DNA from: Temnothorax longispinosus
Lineage: Eukaryota > Arthropoda > Insecta > Hymenoptera > Formicidae
Direction: 5' to 3'
Length of the DNA: 64,000 nucleotides
Assembly (NCBI RefSeq): GCF_030848805.1
Contig: NC_092358.1
Coordinates: 20,679,297-20,743,296 of the forward strand
This document shows positions 1 through 13,187 of the stretch, piece after piece. The notes beneath the pieces are model-generated. The model was not told where the DNA came from. It saw nothing but the letters and a program-made list of their open reading frames with translations, and ran no database searches. The translations under genes were made by a program, and so were the position numbers. The stretch's first letter is position 1; the number at the start of each line of letters is the position of its first letter.

Positions 1-30
1 AACGGACAGAGAAAGAGATGAAGTGAGGTA

Positions 31-50
31 GATAGATAGATAGATACATA

Positions 51-97
<47 letters not shown>
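31..97. repeat. (GATA)n then (GA)20 microsatellite
   Basis: GATA units from 31 to about 45 run through a short interruption into an uninterrupted GA tract at 57-97. It is the first of several long GA/CT tracts in the window. Confidence 0.95.
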
Positions 98-100
<3 letters not shown>

Positions 101-3100
101 GCGATACTGCATTCGCCGCAGGATTTGCCAGTAGATAGTCGATTACATGCCTCGCTTGCTTATTGCGCGCTTTGAACGCCGATGCTTGGAGACACGTATA
201 ACGGTATTGGTGACGGCGGCGAATGAGAGTCAAAAGCGAAAGATTTTAGCGATTTTGCCGAAGCCGAGGCGCGATGGGAGCCAAAGGTCGACGCCGCGAG
301 CTCCGAGAGATCTCGAGCTTTGAGCTCGAATGATTTCGTGTGCGTAATTGTGGATTAGAATTGCTATTAACAGATTGCTATTAATCGAACATGAACATAA
401 TTAACGGCGTGAGACGCAACAATTTTATAAATAAAAATGAGTACATCTACAAATACTGATAAAGATTTAAACCAATTAGATCTCGTACCTGTATCATTAT
501 CGAGATTTTAATTTACGGAAAATTGGAATTTTTTATACTTCGAAAAAATAAGAAACACTGAAAATTGCATAACATACTGCGCACACTGGATATTATAAAA
601 AATATTTTAATATATCTACAAATTTCGTTTTCGTTTCGTCTTCTGTTTTAATATTTCTCTCTCTCCCCCCTCTCTCTCTTCTAATTAATATTCGCCATTT
701 AATATCAGCGCCGATAAAATGCTCGACGTGCGCGGCGCGCAAATATTTGCGCGGACAATCTGCAAACCGCCAGCAACTAAATTTAGCAACGTAACTACTC
801 GAAATTAAAAGCCGCCCCTCTCTTATTTCCACACGCCTCTTGCACGACCGACGCGAGAAATGAGAAAGACAACGCCCGACAGAGAGATTTACTCAAGTTA
901 CACTCTGGATCGTGTGGCCTTAGAGTAGCTTAAATTTGATGAGATGTCGATAATTTACTTCGTTCCATCTCAAATACCACAACTGACTATATTACCCCAT
1001 ATTTCTCTTCGCCAATATTCATAGTCTATAATGGCGCATAGCTTGTGATTTAATAAAAATCAATTAAGACGACGCGTATTATATATAAATATATACAGAA
1101 TATTCCAGAATTAAGTAAGTTCATAAGATCGTTTATGCGTTTCTCATCTCCGACAAAATACAAAGATATTTCTATTCGATACAAATGCCGATGCCCAGCC
1201 GCGACAGCAGCAAAGTATCGTAAGCATCCTCCCCATCGGGCCTATTGGTGGCCGCATGTTCCTGAATTCGAAATATTCGTAGGATTCCATCGACTGGCCG
1301 GCTCGCTCTCCAGTTTCGACGTCGCGTCTGTGTGGTAATCCTGTTTACAATAGCTGATTGCAATAAAATTTACATGCACCGGCGCTGAATTTACATGCGG
1401 CGGCAGTTAAATTCATGCGCGTCGCGCGCTGCACGCAATTTACATACGCCATACGGGGGGAGCCCCGAATTTTATGCCGCGCATAGCGTTCACACGTGCT
1501 TCATTTCCCGCCCCCCTTCTCTCCCCCGCCCTTACCTCGCTGCTCACCGACCGTTCATCGCGAACCGGAGAGTTCTCTAATGCTTTTTTTTCGCACGTAT
1601 AAAAAAAAAAGAGTTTCGGTACGGGCGAACCAATTCGCGATATCGGGCGACGGCGAAAGAGGGACGCGTTCGTGTCGCGCGCGAACCGCGATACCTGCGA
1701 TTTACCGTCCATTTATCTGCGCAAGAATCGCCGAGTGATAAATTTCAAGTATCGCGCTTAAACGAGTGCACCGTTTTACCGCCGCTGTTCGTCGGAGAAA
1801 AAAAAGCAGCTCATTACCCGGATTCGCGTAATTTTGAAACGCGAAATTTACCGGCAGCCCGGTCGACCCGATTATGGCTGACCCGATTATGACTCGTGAT
1901 GTGTCTAAAGCAGGAAAAAAAATGCTAATGAATCATGTTTTCGAGCAAAAATTGGATTATTTGAATAAAGCTAAATGCAGAGGAACTTTCTGCCCCAATT
2001 GTTTTCACAAAAGCATGCCTTTCTTTAAAGCGTAATCGAAATTTTCGGCACGTTGTTAAATCATAATTCCGCATAGAAGATGGGATTTCCAGACCAAGTA
2101 AAATTGTTCCATTTTTAGTTAATCCTCAAACATGTTAAAAAGTAAATAAAGGGAACTTTAATCTTAACTAATCTCTTTCGTTAATTCAATCAAAATTCGC
2201 AATAGTAATTGAAATAGAGAAGATTTTGGGGATAATTTCAAGATATTCCGGATTTACACGAATTAATTTTTAAGTAGTTTGTTTAAATATTTAATTAACA
2301 TTTGTCATAAAAGCTCCTATCATCCGATGACAGACGGACCTAGGGATAATCATATTCTCCAAGTCCTTTAATTCGACAAAATTAATTCTTAAGTAGATGG
2401 ATTAACTTGATCAGGTGTTACATGTATAGGCTAATTTAATCATATCATTTCTCTTAAAATATTAATTGTATATTAAGAGAATCGAATTATATTCGCAAGT
2501 TCCTTCACTAACGATCGAAATCCACGACGACAAATTGCGAGATCGCCGTAATTTCCAGCAAAACGCCGCCTCAATAATCGAGATTATCCCGCTTCTAGTC
2601 GTCCGCTACGTCGCGTAATGCGCTTCGTAAAATGTTCCGTCTGGATATAATCGACGAATTATCGAAAATCCCCGTTTATCCCCTCGCGAGAAGAATGCGT
2701 TAAATCGCGCGTCGTTCCTCTCGCGAGGACAATCTCCTCGCGGCACGCCCCGCTTCGCGCCATTTCGCCAATATCGTCGGGGATTTTATTATTTCAGCTA
2801 TAAAGTTTATCGCCAAAAACATGTAGTGGCTTGTTGAAGCCACGTATCCGCTATTCTCGCAGCAGGCGTACGAATATCGAGCGTATACGTCGGGCGTGCG
2901 TAATATTTATCGCCGAATTTTTATTGTGCGCGATAAAGCGTCCAATTTCCGCACGCGATACCAAATACGACGTGATTTTTTTTTCAAGACCAGTTTCCGG
3001 TTAACCATGAGTGATTAGCGACACAGCAATCGTTTCCGTTCATCGTATGAATGGCAATTTTTGACGTTTGTATACACCCTATTTTTATAAGCTTACAAAC

Positions 3101-4990
3101 TACATTTATAAGCTTCGCGACGATCGACGCGCAATCTCGAGATATCACGAGTGTACTCTCTATTGAAATATCACGAATAATAGCTCTATAATGCCCTATG
3201 GCTTCATTGATCTCGCTTATTTAATATGAAACTTGTCACGGCTGCGACAATAATCGACTTTCCTTGAACAAAGTCGTCATCTGTCCAATTTGTAATCTTC
3301 ATCGGTATTAAATTTCTTGGTGATCATATTACAGAATAAATTTTCCTTGAGATAAAATGCACTTCAACTTATTTAAGCATAGAGCTTTATAGTTCATCTC
3401 TCGAAGTTATTTTCGCTTTCAAATATTAACTTTATCAGAATTCTAACGCAGTATATCTAGGAGTATGCACCTAAGATAACTCTATATGTACGTTCGATAA
3501 AGGATTAGTCATTAATGGAGAAGGCGGTGATGGGTGGCCTATGCATGGTCATCTAATAGTAAAATCGTCCGCGGTTTAACTACTACCTGCATATATATAC
3601 ATATATATATCGTGATGTCTCAATCCGAGCGAAAAGATACACGCTGAAAAATAGATGCGCCGACACGTCAAAGTCTACGCGGAATCAGGATGAATAGCAT
3701 GTTCAGACGGCGATATCTAGAGTCTTATTCTACTTTTCAATTGTGTTTCCAATCATGCATATTCGCACAGCCTTGGACTCCTTTGTAGCCATGAATGCAC
3801 GTAATTAAGGTACAACTTAAGGTAGAGGCACGTAGAATGTTAGCTTCTCCTTGCATTATTGAAGAGCTGAACTTCTCGCGTTCTAATTCTCCGAGCCTTA
3901 TCGAATCAGAATTAAAGAAAGCGCGTTATATGGGGATTTACTAATCTACGAAAAGCCTAGGGCAATACATAAAACTATAAAGATTAAATTTTTAACGGGG
4001 AGAAACCACGCTGATTAAATCCCAAACAACGTTTGTAAACTCGCTATCGTGTTTTCTCCAGGATGTCACGTTTATATCTAAAGTTTTTAAACGAGATTTA
4101 AAGCACCGTTAGGTAACATACCGCGTTTCCGGATTAAAACTCTTATGGGAATCTTGAAACAGTGATATCAAAGGAGAACTGACTGACGCGAAACGTCACG
4201 TACACCTTTCAAGAAAAAAAAAAAATAAAAGCGAGAGATCCCGATAAAGCATGTTTTAAGAAGAATAAGTATGCCGTGCCAGTCCTAACTGCAAAATCGT
4301 GACGCATTATTTAACGGAAAAAAATAGAAGAAAAAACGAACAAAACATCGTGTCCTTGACTTATTTGCGGATAAAAAAGACGGTACAAAAAAAGAAGTAC
4401 GTAAGAAAGATGTAAGAAAATGCCTAAGAAAGGATTTTTTGTTCCTCAAAGACTTTTTTGTCCCTTCAGAAGAAAATGAAGATGCTCCAACCAGACTACC
4501 TAATATATATTTGTCATCATCAATTTGATAAAAGACCAATGCATAATTTATGTTATAGGTAGTATTTTTTTTAAATAGCTAGGTATACGTTTTCCTAAAT
4601 ATATTTTATCGTTATACCTCTTCATAATTCCACACTAATTGTAACCATAATAAGATCATTCAAAGAACATGATATAAATCGGTAAAAAAATAAGTGTAAC
4701 ATATTTTGATTACTAACTAATTGTAAGACTATACGTGTATAGAATTTTCTAAATTTATAGAAGGTTTCTTTGACACGCACATTTAATCTTTATAGTTATT
4801 ATCATATAACTGTAATTTATATCTTCTTGTTCCGACATGTTTATTTGTTATGTAGATACATTGTATTCTCTATTATTACCTTATAACTGCCGACTCACTT
4901 CTATGTACAGCAGTTGCGCTTTGCTTTTTGTTCTTAGAGGATTTATCCCAGAACATAATAAATTTCCTTCTCTTTCTCTCTATCTTTCTG

Positions 4991-4996
<6 letters not shown>
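98..4996. other. Unassigned non-coding DNA
   Basis: No gene is recognised. GC-rich patches (about 240-340, 1400-1740, 2690-2960) alternate with AT-rich DNA (1900-2520, 4200-4830). Facing T and A runs lie at 1583-1612, a CT-rich stretch at about 655-680 and a short TA repeat near 3591-3611. Open frames here overlap on opposite strands and look like chance. Confidence 0.6.

Positions 4997-5037
<41 letters not shown>
4997..5037. repeat. (CT)20 microsatellite
   Basis: Uninterrupted CT dinucleotides directly after a seven-base C run. The Leu/Ser and Glu/Arg frames that cross it are products of the repeat. Confidence 0.95.
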
Positions 5038-5038
<1 letters not shown>

Positions 5039-7037
5039 ACGCGGTGCCGTGCACAAACACAGCGACGCAACGCGATACAGGATGCGAATCCTATATTACA
5101 ACCACCGGCAAGCTATTACCTCTGGGTTCTTGTGCAACGTGCATGGAAACATAATGGGCGCATAGTGGTTGGCTGACTGTTACATTATTAAGTAGTTGAG
5201 TGCACGTTAGCTGCGAAGTGCTGTCAGCCTCCATTCAGATGCGGCCCGGGCGAAACCAGTAATTTGGCGTTAGCCGGAAGGACGAAAGTTTCCGGAGGGG
5301 GAAGGGGGGCGGGAGGAAAAAGAGAGCGAGGAAATCGGGGGCGCCCCCTTAATCGATTATTCTCTCGCGGCAACCGCGATAAACAATGTTGGAAAACTTT
5401 GGTAGGGTATTATACACCCCCTCTCCCTTCATCCTCTCCATCAGGTAGAAAGGTAGCCGCACAGATAGAAAGGTAGCCCAGAGAATTTTCGAGCGTTTTA
5501 GGAATAACGACAGAAAGAAGGAAAGTGGCCAACGGAAGAATCTTTTTATTCTCTCTCCGTCGCGGCAATCCGATTAAAAATAAATTCCGCAAATGCTTAC
5601 CACTCGTAATGGCGGGCTACGGGAGAAGATAAGGATTCTTAAGAACTGTTTTGTCTATTACGTTGCATTTAATGGGAACTTCCTGTCCCAAGACACGAGA
5701 TAATATCCGCATTGTCTACCTATGAAGCGCAGTTGTGGTCTCGCTCCTGCATTTCCTATAGATATAGTTCTATAATTACACTACCTTCGTTACAGTTTCT
5801 TCGCTGAACTAGTTCGCGTATTTCTGATTATCATTATATCGTTAACGCACATTTGCAAAAGATTGTTATTTCTTTTTTTATCCTACATACATATCTATCT
5901 CTTCTCCATTTCTATCTCTATATATATCCAGATAAATATTTTACGCTCTCATTACTACTATCGCGTTTATATAGAATGTCGCGAAAGAGCTGCTCTCGTT
6001 TTAATGACACACATTCGCGAACGAGACTGTCGATTATTATTCGAGAACCTCCCTCTCCTCCTCCTTCGCACTTCGTGAGGCGGAAGTTATAATATCGGAA
6101 GGCTTAATTCCACATCGGGGAACCTCGACGACGCGGTTTCTCGCCCGTCCCGTCGGTCGACTGTCTCCTCGGCGCGCGGCGTGACGGCGCGGTGCAGCGG
6201 CAGCGGCGGCGGGCGAGGCTCGTTATCGATTTCGCGAGTGCCGCCGAGAGTGACTTAGCCCATTCGTTGCATACGAAAGACGACGACAGCGGCGGCGGCG
6301 GCGGCGGTGGTGCAGCTTATCTCTCCCGCGGCTCGCAGCCCCGTAAGACGCACTTGCGCGTCATAGATTCCATTATATTTCTCTACTCGCGAGCGGCGAC
6401 ATTAGCGTATCTATCTTTGCGACGCTTTTTATCGCGCCCGACGAAACATCCCATTGCGTGTACCGTGTAAATACTGTAAATGTAGCGAGCGCGCCCTTTC
6501 ACGTTCAATACCGCGGTATTCCGCCCGCGGACTCACTGCTGACTATGAGCGCCGGATTCTAGTACTTTCGATAAAGTTGTTAGATATCAAGTTATTAGGC
6601 TAGAGAGATTAGTACAGGGTTTGTGTGTTAACTACTTAATCACCGGAGGCGTTCGACGTATTATTATCATGTACAAAAGCGCAAAATTAAAAATATTCTC
6701 TTAATATTTAATACTTTATACTTGAAATATACTCTCACATTCCTGCCAAAAATGTCTAAGTAAGACAAAAACATTTTTTTCGATAAAAGGAGTAATTTGC
6801 TGATATTTCTGCGATACTTTGTGTAAATTTAAACTTTTAAAAGTCACAAAAAGTCTTAAAAGTGTCAATATCGCCTTCGAGATGACGTGATAATATTTTG
6901 CTCGAATCAATATTCGACCAAAGACGGCCCTAATTGAACCTCGAATCAGGATAAAAGACGAGAGCACCTCTGCTCCATCTCTGGTCTCTCAGGCTAACGG
7001 CCAGTTCTAATCTTCTCCACGGCTTCTCTCCTCTCAG
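5038..7037. other. Unassigned non-coding DNA with two GC-rich patches
   Basis: No gene is recognised. A G-rich purine stretch lies at about 5290-5315 and a CpG-dense patch at about 6060-6340, with AT-rich DNA between and after. The CpG-dense patch could be regulatory, but CpG density alone is weak evidence in a genome where CpG is generally abundant. Confidence 0.5.
6289..6310. repeat. (GGC)n trinucleotide repeat
   Basis: About seven GGC units ending in GGTGG, inside a CpG-dense patch. It would read as poly-Gly or poly-Ala, but no supported reading frame passes through it. Confidence 0.85.
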
Positions 7038-7233
7038 GAAATTCTATTATATTCCTGGCCAAAGGAGCACAGCGCGCTTTAATGCACCTCCGTTGCATTT
7101 CGCGAAACCGAATACACCGCTGCTGCCCCGTGTCCTGTCCCGTCCTGTCCTGTCTCCTGTCCTATCCTATCCTCTCGCCCGCCGCGTCCTTCCGCCGCCG
7201 ACCTTCGCCGACGCGATATGTCGGAAGCGGAAG
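7038..7233 (+). CDS. Candidate internal exon, unknown product
   Basis: A very good 3' splice site precedes this segment: branch-like ctaac and tctaat, then a pyrimidine tract ending ctctcctctcag at 7037. One frame (one leading base, then codons) stays open for 65 codons to a GT donor, AAG|gtaaac, at 7234. The predicted peptide is rich in Pro, Leu and Arg. Its middle comes from a degenerate CCTGT repeat at 7130-7174, which argues against selection as protein. No domain is recognised. In-frame sequence also stays open past the donor to 7323. A chance open frame is more likely than a real exon. Confidence 0.15.
7130..7174. repeat. Degenerate (CCTGT)n minisatellite
   Basis: Five-base CCTGT units with CCCGT, CTCCTGT and CCTAT variants repeat across this stretch. 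It lies inside the low-confidence exon candidate at 7038-7233. Confidence 0.8.
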
Positions 7234-10200
7234 GTAAACTCCGCGCGAAAAATACGCACGGAGATACCGAGAAGCGCGCGGGCACGGCTTGGCACTTCCA
7301 CGCCCGCGGTCATGTTTTCGTAATTAATCGGGCGCGATGTTTAACTTTAGGCTTTTAGCGCGGTTTAATATTTCAGACCGCGCGTTCACGCGCGGCTCGT
7401 GGCACAGAGAAATGCGTCGCAATTTTTATGCGCCCGTGCTCGCTGTCGGATAAAGAGATGAGAAACGTGGAACGCAACGTTATCTCTCGCCTGTTATTAA
7501 TGCGACAATTGACGTAGAAGTATCGCCCGAACGTTCGAGTTTCTGTTTCTGTTTCGTCTCGTCTATATGGTCTCGTTAATCTCAATATCACTCTTGTCGC
7601 GATAATTTTTGAAACCACACAATTTTCTCCTATATTTCTTTTACTAGAATTTATTAGAATTATTGTAAGAGCTCTCCATTTCTTATATTTTGTATCATAC
7701 AGAGAATTGCAAGAAGATTAAGAAATAGTCTAAATTATATTACTTGTAATTTTGCGATAGATCGAAGGGGATTAGAAAAATCTCGAGATCAGCGCTTTTG
7801 ACATTCCATATTTTTCTGATTATTCAAATTTTCATATTAGTTTTCAGGCTCAATCCGCGATAGAAGTTGCCTGTTTTCACATTATATACCGTACGCGTAG
7901 TATGGAACTTCGTAACTCGCGAGACAAGATAAATTTTGAATAATGCATCCTAAGATCCGCCAAGCGCACGACCGAAAAATTCACGAGACCGGACGGGGGC
8001 TTCTCGCTGAGAGGACGAATTATATCACGGCGCGGCGGGGTCGGAGACGGACGTTATTCAACACTCGAGTGGGCAGTCTCGTTGCATCAATTACGGATAT
8101 CCATTAGCCTAATTAAGCCTTATGACACGCGCGCGAAATTGCGTCGTCCGACGCCCGCGCCTCGACACGAGACAAATGAAATGAGAAAAGAAATATTAGC
8201 AAATCAATTAATAATAATAATAATAAAATATGAATTGAAATTTAAGCGAGGAAAAACGCGAACAAATTACAAATACAAAAATAAAAATCAAATCAGCTGA
8301 AACGAAAAGTGGAACTGCAAACAGACTCGAGAGGGTGCAAACGATGTGAAATGCTGGTGAAAGGCGGATCAACGTAGATACCGGGGTGGCGAAATATACT
8401 TTGCCGAAAGTTTCGACAAAAGCAAGATACAAGCCTGCTCCGCGCCGCCTTATGGGAAATTACACGATGAGCTCGTTGGATTACCGTAACCTTCTCAACT
8501 AACTCATCTACCTCCCTTTTCCTCTCGTCGATCCCCTTTTCCGCTTTGTCGAGTCATTCTCGACGCCCATCTCTCATTCCAGGAAAGTTGGAGATCTCCT
8601 TTTAATGCCCGCCGCGATTTTTCCTTCAGAATATTTAAAAAGTATCAACGTGTCATCTCGACGGGACGATGATAAATTTGGGGATCAACGCGTAGAGGAG
8701 CGATGATTCTTCGAAGGTGACCGAATTTTAGCAAAGCTTCGATTAATGTTCGAAGCGTATATTGATCATCCAGCATACTTTTCCTCAAATTTTTCGATAA
8801 TTTTGCTGTAAACTAATTTCCACACTGTAATTTTCAATGTTAAATATCTTAGAAAGGAAGAGAAAAAATAAAAGCTTCTGGTAGAAGAGAACAAACTTAA
8901 CATTGATTCAAGAACACGATTTCGTGAACTATAATATGTCGTTGAAACTTATACGTAATAATTCGTAACTACAAAATATCGATATTTCAAGAAATGCGCA
9001 ATGTTCTCCTCTGGTTCTGATATTCGCAGTTCTGAGACATATACATACATATCTGAGATATATATCTTTGAATCACAGTCGTCAGGACGTGCATTGAAGC
9101 GCGACCGGAAACATATGCATAATGCATAATAATACATATGCGGGAAGCTCAGCGTCGGGAAATTCGGTGAAACTGCAAGAGAGAGAGAGAGAGAAAGATT
9201 TTAAATTGGATTCAGAACGTGCTAATGAATCTCGCAAATTATCGCCTCTTACGTGAGCGTGACCCAACATGTGCTGGCATTCTCGTTTTATATAGAATTG
9301 CTAACTAATTAATAATTATGCAATTCGACCATACTACGGACGCTTTTCTCGCAAAAGCGTTATCAAACGATTGACTTATCTCGCCTAATTCAAGGAGCTT
9401 TGAATACATTGCTATATAAATACATGAAATCTCATTCTAAATACATTTCCTTGCAAGACGTATATCTTGTTTACATATTAAGATGTTTGATATTAAGATG
9501 TTGCTACAAAGCTAAAATTTTTCCCAAGAAAGCTGATTTTATATTATCGCAAAGAGCTTGAAGCAAGATCAGGATTATAAAACTTTACATGTGCATTATA
9601 TTGTAGACATGGTAGTAGCCTGTAATGCAACGCGTATAAAAGCACTGTATATTCTTTATTTATTTTGAAGTTATTTTACAGTACGTATATCTTTCGGATC
9701 TCATCAAAATGGAGATTCGCTTGTAACATACGTAACAAAATCTCTGCCATCATAGATAAGATATTTGCCATGAAACCAGAATTTCAATCATTGCCCTCGG
9801 CAACAAGTCCCTTTTTCTTTCTCACGCCCGGTCGATTAATATTCGAATCCCCGTATTAGAAAAGCCGAAGGGAAAGTTTTCGCGGGAGAGCGTGACATGT
9901 CTCCGGGAGACGGCGAATTAATTAGTCGGCGGGGCGAACTGATGAAGCCATTAATTACGCCGAAGGTTCGAGCAATTCCCTCGTCTTGCGGATCACCTTG
10001 TAAGCGGTGGCCGGTCGAACCCGAAATCCCGAACGATAAAACAGCGACTGCCTCGGCTCGGTTGAGCCGGGAGGAGGAACGTCACCGGACGAAACTTGGA
10101 CAAAATCAGACAATGGTACTCCATTAAGAGTATCGCTTTCATCTTTGGAACAAAATCGGTCGAGTAGCTTGACGATTCTCGATACTTAACCTCAGCCATT

Positions 10201-10742
10201 CCTACGTTCTCGCTTTCTGTCACGACAGAACGAGCTTGTAGGTCGGCGGGGCTCGCGCTGCAGAGCGATTTTAAGCTCGGCTCCGATTTTAAGCCCGTTT
10301 CTTTATCCAGTGGAAAGGGACACCGCGGAAGGTAATCACGAAGAGAGGTTTTCGAACGCATCGGACAACAGGACCGTTGCAGACGAGGTGCTTGGCGAAC
10401 AGGACAATATCTCTCTCACGGAAAAGAGAAATAATCTCTTGTGCACGAAAGCACGAATACTCTCCGAATTATATTGCGGTGAAAAAACAAACAGATGCTC
10501 TCTTACTTTAAGAGCTCGAATCTTTAGATATGAAATATTAAAATTTTTAGATGCCGTACGAAAATAAAATTCCATATAATTTCGGTCCAATAAAATTTCA
10601 GTGAAGGTAAAATTATATTTTAATTTTTGACAAAGATTATCGACTATAAAATACGCTATTACCGGAATTTACTACACATTTTACAAACTGCGTGCGCAAA
10701 ATTAATAGGCGTATTAATTATACGAAATAAATGTCGACTCAC
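7234..10742. other. Unassigned non-coding DNA
   Basis: No gene is recognised. An (AAT)n run lies at about 8208-8226 and a short GA run at 9178-9195. Around 9990-10590 frames overlap on both strands without recognisable composition or splice signals. A 40-base stretch near 10156-10200 resembles one near 11631-11675 and may be an old duplication. Confidence 0.5.
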
Positions 10743-10802
10743 CGAACGCGCCCTGGAAACGTCGAAATTCAGCTTGGACTGCTTCGCGATGATTCGGTGA
10801 CG
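10743..10802 (-). CDS. Candidate 60-nt internal exon, unknown product
   Basis: Read on the minus strand, an unbroken pyrimidine tract ending ttttttttccag is followed by exactly 60 nt and then a consensus donor, gtgagtc, at 10742. This is one of the best acceptor-donor pairs in the window. The segment is a multiple of three, so it could be skipped without a frame change. Phase 0 gives 20 residues, starting RHRIIAKQSK and continuing LNFDVSRARS. The frame with two leading bases is also open, so frame is undecided; the remaining frame has a stop. The phase-0 peptide faintly recalls helical BAR-type sequence, but that is not enough to name a family. No neighbouring exon was found within several kilobases. 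Confidence 0.3.
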
Positions 10803-13090
10803 CTGGAAAAAAAAGACAAAGTCCACATTAATCCCAAAAAATAGTAGTCAAAAATGTTGAAATTATCATAGACGACAGAGCGTAACGCACATTAAAATGT
10901 AAAATTACAGATTCGTGCTTTCAGGCGTCAAATTGAAATGTTTCCAACATAACAATGGCAGACGTACATTACATATTAAACGTGTGACAATACATATTAT
11001 ACGCTACGTTTATACAATTTTTATGTTTCGTACGTTACAAAGTTAATTCCTACATAGAATATTTTCCCGTCTCTAATTATCAGTTATTTACATATGTACC
11101 TATCAATTCATCAATTACCATGAAATTTGTTATAACGCTCTTCATTAACGGTATGTCATAATTACAACCGGTGGTAATGGAATAATAGAATGTTCGTCTA
11201 ATACCAGAATGAGAATAATGCCAGTCTATATAGCTGCGTAAATACACAATCATAGATTATAGTCGTATACTTATTCAGGCGTGCACTTGCACGTGAAAGC
11301 GCACCATTGTTCTCGTATGTGTATGTGTGCACGCGCCAAGTGCTGGACAGGAAACGGACATGTTCTAAACCGTATCGCGCAGAAGGGAAAGCAAAAGCGC
11401 CGTTCCCCCCGATCTGTTATGAATATAATTCCGACTGTCACGCGGAATCACCGCATTACGATTATCTATTATTCACGGCTTGAAAAAAAAGCAAGTAAAG
11501 CCGGTAGTAAAATGTAAACTTCACGAACTGGTCCGGCTTGACCTGATCTGGTTTGATCTGGTCACGGCGAGTATCTCGCTGACTTGAATGCGATCGCACG
11601 ATGATCCTCCGCTTCCGGTATGTCTTGCGAACCGGCTCGAGGATCTCGGCGATTCTCGATACTCAACCTATCCCAGTGCGATCATACTTGGTCCTCGTTA
11701 CAGAACGATGGCGAACAAGAAGCGGAGTGAGCGAGAGCATGCGCGCACACGATATATATATATACACGCAGAGACAGAGACAGAGACAGAAAGAAATTGC
11801 AGGAAGAAGAGGGTGGAAAGGAAAGGTGCAGGAACGCTACGTAGGTACTTCCAATTCGATCTCTGGTCTAAGCCTTTAATGCCTGCTTATTCGTTCGCCT
11901 GGAAGAGGATCCCGAAGAGGTATCTAAACTTTCCGAACGCTCCGCGGAAGAGAGCTAAACGCCGAACGATTTCGCTGCCGGCACTCTCGGGGAATACTTC
12001 TTTCCTCCACTGACTAAGTCGTGGCAATGGCTGTCGATAACTAAGCGAATTATTACGTCATGACGAAAAATACGAGGTCGATATATGAGCTATTTATTTC
12101 GGAACAGAACAGAGTGGAGTCGTGAATATTCCTGTTCGGTCGTACATCTTCAAAATAAATGACTCTCACGTAAGAGAGTCACGGTGAATAACTTTTGAAT
12201 TTTGAGAAAACTGCAATTTATCATAATAAATATATGTGTATCTTAAATTATAATTGAGTTTGATTCAATTCGTTTGTATCTGTAAATGGGTCATACTTCT
12301 CACATCAATGGAACATACAGTGATATCGACATTCGACATTCAACATTCAACATTTATGTGTCGTTCATGAATGCATTTATGTTCGCTGTGTAAATAGAAT
12401 GAAATCATTTCGTTTCGATATTTGACTTGTACTACTTTTAAATAAACCATACATACGGAGCGTTTATTTTGAACTCTTTCAACGAAATTTGAACCTCTAT
12501 GAATGTAAATTTGAAATGTTAAATATAAATATGAAATAAAAACGCAAATTGTGTTTATGCTGTATCTATAAATTCTATTTTGTTCACACTTATAAAATGA
12601 GACAGAAACAGTAAAACCTATGTAAAATCTTATGTTAATAACTTAGAAAATCATTCACTACGATAGCACTCAATATCTCATTTGGAAGATTTGCAATCCT
12701 TCAAGCAGTCGGAAATAATTTTTGGCCGGATATCTCTACCAGCAATATAGTAAAATTGCGGAGCTTCTCTAGAAAAAAGGAAGAAGGAAATGAGAGAGGC
12801 GAGGAAGAGGAAAGGAGAACGAATCTAAAGAGAACGCGAGCATTACAACGTATATTCCGACATCGACTCGACTTTCCGCCAGGAAAGAAAAAAGATGCGG
12901 GCCAGCCGGAAAAAGGGAGGCAAAGCAAGCGCGCGTGCTCTATATCCCCTGAATATCGGCGATTGTGTTTTTTGTCAAGGATCGAAAGTGCCTCGTCTAC
13001 CCACACCGGCGCGCTTTGACGTTTAACCGGACGCTTATCGATTGCGGAATTTATTTCTTTTCGTATCTCCAGTCTCGGCCACCATTGTCC
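10803..13090. other. Unassigned non-coding DNA
   Basis: No gene is recognised. A TA run at 11752-11764 is followed by GACAGA units to about 11790. A seven-base ACATTCR minisatellite of about 3.7 units lies at 12329-12354, and AT-rich DNA at 12180-12660. The long overlapping frames at 11588-12013 and 12701-13378 are composition and simple-repeat artefacts. Confidence 0.5.
12329..12354. repeat. 7-bp minisatellite (ACATTCR)
   Basis: Nearly four copies of a seven-base unit in direct orientation, differing only at the last base. Confidence 0.7.
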
Positions 13091-13119
13091 TCTCGCGCTC
13101 TCTCTCTCTCTCTTTTCCT

Positions 13120-13186
<67 letters not shown>

Positions 13187-13187
13187 C
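13091..13187. repeat. Long (CT)n microsatellite, interrupted
   Basis: A CT block, a short tttcctcctt interruption and then a CT run from about 13123 to 13177, followed by a GTCTCTCTC tail. It produces Arg/Glu-repeat frames on one strand and Leu/Ser frames on the other, none of them credible genes. Confidence 0.95.
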
